In this document: positions 5,090 to 8,722 of the stretch, in pieces
How positions within the stretch are numbered: position 1 is the stretch's first letter
How the letters are laid out: each line of letters begins with the position of its first letter
Source of the DNA: Dokdonella_A sp014338185
GTDB lineage: Bacteria > Pseudomonadota > Gammaproteobacteria > Xanthomonadales > Rhodanobacteraceae
Assembly: GCA_030263295.1 (NCBI GenBank)
Contig: SZOS01000075.1
Span: 1-8,722, forward strand
Direction of reading: 5' to 3'
DNA length: 8,722 nucleotides
Translations under genes and position numbers: made by a program
Notes under the pieces: model-generated
Database searches by the model: none
The model's input: the letters and a program-made list of their open reading frames with translations, nothing else
Told to the model about the DNA's origin: nothing

Positions 5090-6138
5090 GCGCCGTTCCA
5101 GAGTCCATGGGTGCCACGTCGCTCGACCGCCGCATCCAGATGCTGCGCACGGCGATGGGGCCGCTGATCGCCGCCGCGCTCGAAGACCCGGACGTGGTGG
5201 AGGTGATGCTGAATCCTGATCACACGCTTTGGGTGGATCGGCTTTCCAGTGGGCGCGCGCCGATGGGCGTGGAACTACCCGAGGCGGACGGCGAGCGAAT
5301 CATCCGACTGGTCGCGGCCCACGTCGGCGCAGAAGTGCATCGCGGCCAGCCGCTGCTATCCGCCGAGCTGCCCGAAACGGGCGAGCGCTTCGAGGGCATC
5401 TTGCCGCCCGCCGCGCCGGGGCCGGCCTTCGCCCTGCGCAAGCGCGCCATCGGCGTGATTCCGCTGGAGCGGTACGTCATCGACGGGATGATGACCAGCG
5501 CGCAAGCGGGCTTTCTCGTTCGCGCCGTGCGCGAGCGGCAGAACGTGCTGATCGCCGGCGCCACCAGCAGCGGCAAAACCACGCTCGCCAATGCGCTGCT
5601 CGCCGAGATCGCCGCCACGGGCGACCGCGTGCTGGTGCTCGAAGACACGGTGGAACTGCAATGCGCGGCCCGCGACCACGTTCCGCTGCGCACGCGCGCA
5701 GGCGTGGTGTCTATGACCGAGCTGGTGCGCTCGTCCATGCGCCTACGCCCGGATCGCGTCGTCGTCGGCGAGGTGCGCGGCGCCGAGGCGCTGGATCTCA
5801 TCAAGGTGTGGGGTACGGGCCACCCCGGCGGCATCGCCACGATCCATGCCGGCTCCGCGCTTGGCGCGCTGCTGCGCCTGGAGCAACTGATTCTCGAAGT
5901 GGCGGTGAATCCGCCTCGCGCGCTGATCGCCGAGGCGGTCAACGTCGTGATCCACATCGCCGGGCGCGGACGCAAGCGCCGCATCGAGAGCATCGCCCGC
6001 GTCGTCGGCTTCGACGGCGTGGGCTACCAACTGGCGGACGCGCTGGAAACGCCGTTTCCCGAGCTGCCGCCACTTCCCAATGCCGCACCCGCTGCGGCGA
6101 CTTCCCCATCCCCTGACTCACTTGGAGAACTGCCATGA
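5086..6138 (+). CDS. trbB: TrbB, VirB11-type secretion ATPase
   Basis: A 350-residue hexameric traffic ATPase on the cytoplasmic face of the inner membrane, which works with TraG and TrbE in pilus assembly and DNA transfer. The N-terminal domain (about 1-125) includes the conserved DPDVVEVMLNPD block. The ATPase domain shows Walker A GATSSGKT (158-165), the Asp box LVLEDTVEL (183-191), Walker B VVVGEVRG (225-232) and the His box GHPGGIATIHA (245-255). All of the catalytic motifs are intact. The C-terminal 25 residues are Pro/Ala-rich. The start is chosen at 5086 because it has AGGAG 8 bases upstream, overlaps the RHH stop by ATGA, and gives the normal TrbB length. The longer in-frame ORF would add a Ser/Arg/Pro-rich out-of-frame reading of the neighbours. 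It overlaps trbC by ATGA at 6135-6138. Confidence 0.95.
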   Translation: MSAVPESMGATSLDRRIQMLRTAMGPLIAAALEDPDVVEVMLNPDHTLWVDRLSSGRAPMGVELPEADGERIIRLVAAHVGAEVHRGQPLLSAELPETGERFEGILPPAAPGPAFALRKRAIGVIPLERYVIDGMMTSAQAGFLVRAVRERQNVLIAGATSSGKTTLANALLAEIAATGDRVLVLEDTVELQCAARDHVPLRTRAGVVSMTELVRSSMRLRPDRVVVGEVRGAEALDLIKVWGTGHPGGIATIHAGSALGALLRLEQLILEVAVNPPRALIAEAVNVVIHIAGRGRKRRIESIARVVGFDGVGYQLADALETPFPELPPLPNAAPAAATSPSPDSLGELP

Positions 6139-6518
6139 GGCAGATGACCATTCCTGCTTTCCGTTTTTCTGCAAATCCGGCTTTGCGTCTTGCGCGGCTG
6201 CGCTGCCTGGCCCGCCCTGCGGGGCAAGGGCTGCTGCTGGCCGCTCTGCTGCTGTTCCTGGCCGGAACCGCGCAGGCCGCCGGTTCCTCGATGCCGTGGG
6301 AAGGCCCGCTGCAATCCATCCTCGAATCCATCCAGGGTCCGGTGGCGCGCATCGTCGCGGTCATCATCATCATCGCCACGGGCCTCGCGCTCGCCTTCGG
6401 CGACACGTCGGGCGGCTTCCGCAAGCTGATCCAGATCGTGTTCGGTCTGTCCATCGCGTTCGCGGCTTCGAGCTTCTTCCTGTCGTTCTTCAGCTTCTCC
6501 GGCGGGGCCGTCGTATGA
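6135..6518 (+). CDS. trbC: TrbC, VirB2-like conjugative pilin precursor
   Basis: A 127-residue pilin precursor. A long basic N-region (about 1-31) is followed by the hydrophobic core QGLLLAALLLFLAGT and a likely signal-peptidase site after AQA (46-48). This leaves a mature part of about 79 residues. The mature part has two hydrophobic segments (about 69-88 and 101-119) joined by a short loop with a basic residue pair (GFRK), the usual VirB2/TrbC hairpin. In RP4, TrbC is further trimmed and cyclised; whether that occurs here cannot be read. The start at 6135 has GGAG 7 bases upstream and overlaps trbB by ATGA. A second in-frame ATG at codon 4 is possible and would change little. It lies between trbB and trbD as in other trb operons. 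Confidence 0.9.
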   Translation: MRQMTIPAFRFSANPALRLARLRCLARPAGQGLLLAALLLFLAGTAQAAGSSMPWEGPLQSILESIQGPVARIVAVIIIIATGLALAFGDTSGGFRKLIQIVFGLSIAFAASSFFLSFFSFSGGAVV

Positions 6519-6787
6519 GCGGTCCGGATACCTTCGCGGCCGGGTTCGAGGTGCCGCTGCATCGCTCGCTGACCGAGCCGATCTTGCTGGGCGGCGCACC
6601 GCGCACCGTGGCGATCGCCAACGGCACGCTGGCCGCCGCTGTTGGCCTGGGCCTGCAACTGTGGATTCCGGGCGTGGTGCTCTGGATCGTCGGCCATTCG
6701 CTGGCGGTATGGGGTGCGCGCGTCGATCCGCAGTTCATGCAGGTCTTCGCCCGGCACATCAAGCACCGCCCGCTGCTGGACGTGTGA
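6515..6787 (+). CDS. trbD: TrbD, VirB3-like inner-membrane protein
   Basis: A 90-residue protein with a short N-terminal tail containing the VirB3-like pattern VPLHRSLTEPILLGGAPR (13-30). Two closely spaced hydrophobic segments follow (about 32-49 and 51-66), then a basic C-terminal tail (FARHIKHRPLLDV). VirB3/TrbD proteins associate with the VirB4-type ATPase, whose gene (trbE) follows directly. The start at 6515 overlaps the trbC stop (ATGA, 6515-6518). The ribosome site (GGCGGGG) is weak, so translation probably depends on coupling to trbC. The in-frame extension upstream to 6080 is a shadow of trbC. Length and neighbours fit TrbD well. Confidence 0.88.
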   Translation: MSGPDTFAAGFEVPLHRSLTEPILLGGAPRTVAIANGTLAAAVGLGLQLWIPGVVLWIVGHSLAVWGARVDPQFMQVFARHIKHRPLLDV

Positions 6788-6794
6788 GGGGAGG
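6788..6794 (+). promoter_or_regulatory. Ribosome binding site GGGGAGG of trbE
   Basis: GGGGAGG begins directly after the trbD stop and lies 8 bases before the ATG at 6803. trbE is the only gene of the traG-trbE run that does not overlap its predecessor, and it has its own strong site. Confidence 0.65.
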
Positions 6795-6802
6795 ACGCCG
6801 CG

Positions 6803-8722
6803 ATGCTGAACCTCGCCGAATACTGCCAGCGCCCGGCCTTGCTTGCGGACTGGCTGCCCTGGGCCGGGCTGGTCGCGCCGGGCGTCGTCTTGAACAAGGA
6901 CGGCAGTTTCCAGCGCACGGCCCGGTTTCGCGGGCCTGACCTCGACAGCGCGACGCAAGGCGAGCTGATCGCCACGTCGGCGCGGTTGAACAACGCGCTG
7001 CGCCGCATGGGATCGGGCTGGGCGCTATTCATCGAAGCCGAGCGCCGGCCTGCGGCCGATTATCCGCACTCGGAGTTTCCCGAGCCGCTTTCGTGGATGG
7101 TGGAGGAAGAACGCCGGGCCGCCTTCGAGGAATCGGGCAATCACTTCGAGAGCGGCTATCACCTGACGCTGCTTTACCTGCCGCCGGAAGAATCCCGTGC
7201 CCGTGCAGCCAAGATGCTCTACGAGAACGCGCCGACGAATGGCGTGGGCTGGCGCGAGCGGCTGCAAGCCTTCGTCGCGGAAACGGATCGCGTCTTTGAT
7301 CTGCTCGACGGCGTGATGCCGGAAATTGACTGGCTCGATGACGCGCAGACGCTGACCTACCTGCACGCGACCATCTCGACGCGGCGCTATCGCGTGGGCG
7401 TGCCCGAAGTGCCGTTCCACATCGACGCGCTGCTGACAGACTCGCCGCTGGTCGGTGGCCTGGCGCCCATGCTGGGCGACCAGCACCTGCGCGTGGTGTC
7501 GGTGCGGGGTTTCCCGACCTCGACCTGGCCGGGGATTCTGGACGACCTCAACCGCCTCGGTTTTGCGTACCGCTGGAGCACGCGCTTTCTCTGCCTCGAC
7601 AAAGCCGAGGCGGAACGGGAGTTGGGGCGCCTACGCCGCCAGTGGTTTGCGAAAAGGAAGAACGTCATCGCGCTGCTGCGCGAGACGATCTTCCAGCAGG
7701 AAAGCCCGCTGGTCGATACCGACGCCAGCAACAAGGCGGCCGACGCCGACGCGGCCTTGCAGGAGCTGGGCAGCGATCAAGTCGCCTTCGGCTATCTGAC
7801 GGCGACCGTCACCGTCATGGACGAGGACGCCGCCATCGCAGACGAGAAGCTACGCATGGTAGAGCGCGTCATCCAGGGTCGGGGCTTCGTCACCATCCCT
7901 GAAACGCTCAATGCCGTGGATGCCTGGCTGTCCTCGCTCCCCGGCAATGCTTACGCCAACGTGCGCCAGCCCATCGTCTCGACGCTGAATCTGGCGCACA
8001 TGATGCCGGTGTCGGCGGTATGGGCCGGGCCGGAGAAGAACGAACACCTGGACGGCCCCCCGCTGATCGTCACGCGCACCGATGGCGCCACGCCGTTCCG
8101 GCTGGTCACGCACATCGGCGACGTGGGCCACACGCTGGTCGCGGGGCCGACTGGCATGGGCAAGTCGGTCTTGCTCGCCACGCTGGCGATGCAATTTCGC
8201 CGCTATTGCGGCTCGCGCATCTTCGCCTTCGACATGGGCCGTTCCATGCGCGCCGCGATCCTCGGGCTGGGCGGCGAGCACTACGACCTGGGCACGGATG
8301 GCGAAATCGCCTTCCAGCCACTCGCGTGCATCGACCGTGAGGGCTACCGCACCTGGGCCGCCGAATGGATCGAAGGTCGCTTGCTGCACGAAGGCGTGGC
8401 GGTCGGCCCCGACGAGAAGGCGGCTATCTGGTCGGCGCTGGGAAGTCTCGCCGGTGCGCCGGTGGAGCAGCGCACGATGACGGGGCTTTCCGTGCTGCTG
8501 CAATCGAACACGTTGCGGCAGGCGCTGTCGCCCTATGTGCTGGGTGGCGCCCACGGCAAGCTGCTGGACGCCGACCATGACCGGCTGGGCATGGCCGACG
8601 TGCAGTGCTTCGAGATGGAGGAGCTGATGCACAGCAAGGCCGCCGTCATGGCCGTGCTGCATTACCTCTTTGCGCGTTTCGATGAACGCTTCGACGGGGC
8701 GCCCACGCTGCTGATCCTCGAT
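6803..8722 (+). CDS. trbE: TrbE, VirB4-type ATPase of the mating channel (3' end outside window)
   Basis: 640 codons are open to the right edge. The family is usually somewhat over 800 residues, so roughly three quarters is present. TrbE/VirB4 is the large conserved ATPase at the inner-membrane base of the channel, needed for pilus assembly and transport. The N-terminal CagE/VirB4 domain spans about residues 1-420, beginning MLNLAEYCQRPALLADWLPW. Walker A is GPTGMGKS (448-455, Lys454), followed by a block with FAFDMGRSMRA and GGEHYDLG. The window stops at TLLILD (635-640), whose Asp640 should be the Walker B aspartate. No frameshift or stop is seen. The start at 6803 is supported by GGGGAGG 8 bases upstream, and the 15-base gap from trbD keeps it in the operon. 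trbJ would be expected after it. Confidence 0.94.
   Translation, partial: MLNLAEYCQRPALLADWLPWAGLVAPGVVLNKDGSFQRTARFRGPDLDSATQGELIATSARLNNALRRMGSGWALFIEAERRPAADYPHSEFPEPLSWMVEEERRAAFEESGNHFESGYHLTLLYLPPEESRARAAKMLYENAPTNGVGWRERLQAFVAETDRVFDLLDGVMPEIDWLDDAQTLTYLHATISTRRYRVGVPEVPFHIDALLTDSPLVGGLAPMLGDQHLRVVSVRGFPTSTWPGILDDLNRLGFAYRWSTRFLCLDKAEAERELGRLRRQWFAKRKNVIALLRETIFQQESPLVDTDASNKAADADAALQELGSDQVAFGYLTATVTVMDEDAAIADEKLRMVERVIQGRGFVTIPETLNAVDAWLSSLPGNAYANVRQPIVSTLNLAHMMPVSAVWAGPEKNEHLDGPPLIVTRTDGATPFRLVTHIGDVGHTLVAGPTGMGKSVLLATLAMQFRRYCGSRIFAFDMGRSMRAAILGLGGEHYDLGTDGEIAFQPLACIDREGYRTWAAEWIEGRLLHEGVAVGPDEKAAIWSALGSLAGAPVEQRTMTGLSVLLQSNTLRQALSPYVLGGAHGKLLDADHDRLGMADVQCFEMEELMHSKAAVMAVLHYLFARFDERFDGAPTLLILD

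Noticed and set aside
5220..6116. Long overlapping frames on both strands inside trbB (minus 5220-5993, plus 5229-6116)
   Set aside because: trbB carries intact Walker A, Asp box, Walker B and His box. The other frames give Arg/Ser-rich or Arg/Ala-rich products without motifs.
5939..6958. 339-codon minus-strand frame across trbB-trbE
   Set aside because: It is antisense to four overlapping, recognisable trb genes and shows no domain of its own.
7850..8662. 270-codon minus-strand frame inside trbE
   Set aside because: It is antisense to the conserved VirB4 ATPase core and has a His/Gln/Arg-rich shadow composition.
8705..8722. Apparent truncation of trbE
   Set aside because: The frame is open to the last base and ends mid-motif at Walker B, so the cut is the window edge and not a mutation.

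Overview
The window is G+C-rich, apart from a T-rich patch at about 2400-2515. Most of it is the front half of a P-type (TrbBCDE) conjugation module in the order LysR-type traR, EexN-like lipoprotein, traG, a ribbon-helix-helix gene, trbB, trbC, trbD and trbE. From family knowledge this is the layout of Tn4371-family integrative conjugative elements of beta- and gammaproteobacteria (Achromobacter, Bordetella, Delftia, Pseudomonas, Stenotrophomonas and relatives). No host-specific gene is present, so the genus cannot be fixed.

Layout. (1) Positions 1-950, minus strand: a TetR-family repressor followed by a small multi-pass membrane protein that runs off the left edge. This looks like the end of a cargo segment. 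(2) Positions 951-1039: a divergent regulatory gap with a perfect 14-bp dyad and overlapping weak promoter-like elements. (3) Positions 1040-2382, plus strand: a 40-codon leader ORF with a strong Shine-Dalgarno sequence, then traR, then the eexN-like lipoprotein gene. This unit ends at a strong intrinsic terminator (2426-2457). (4) Positions 2458-2606: a non-coding traG leader with several short inverted and direct repeats. (5) Positions 2619-8722, plus strand: traG, the RHH gene, trbB, trbC and trbD, joined by four ATGA stop/start overlaps, then trbE after a 15-base gap. trbE is cut by the right edge at its Walker B aspartate.

How the genes fit together (family knowledge). TraG is the coupling protein that brings the relaxase-DNA complex to the channel. 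TrbB and TrbE are the VirB11- and VirB4-type ATPases, TrbC is the pilin precursor and TrbD the VirB3-like inner-membrane partner. The remaining genes (trbJ, trbL, trbF, trbG, trbI) would be expected just right of the window. TraR and the RHH protein are probable regulators, and the lipoprotein probably blocks redundant entry of the same element.

No wholly new system is evident. The least explained items are the leader ORF that abuts traR in the same frame, the dyad shared by tetR and the traR unit, and the terminator that splits the transfer module. No tRNA, rRNA, CRISPR array, transposase or integrase was seen.
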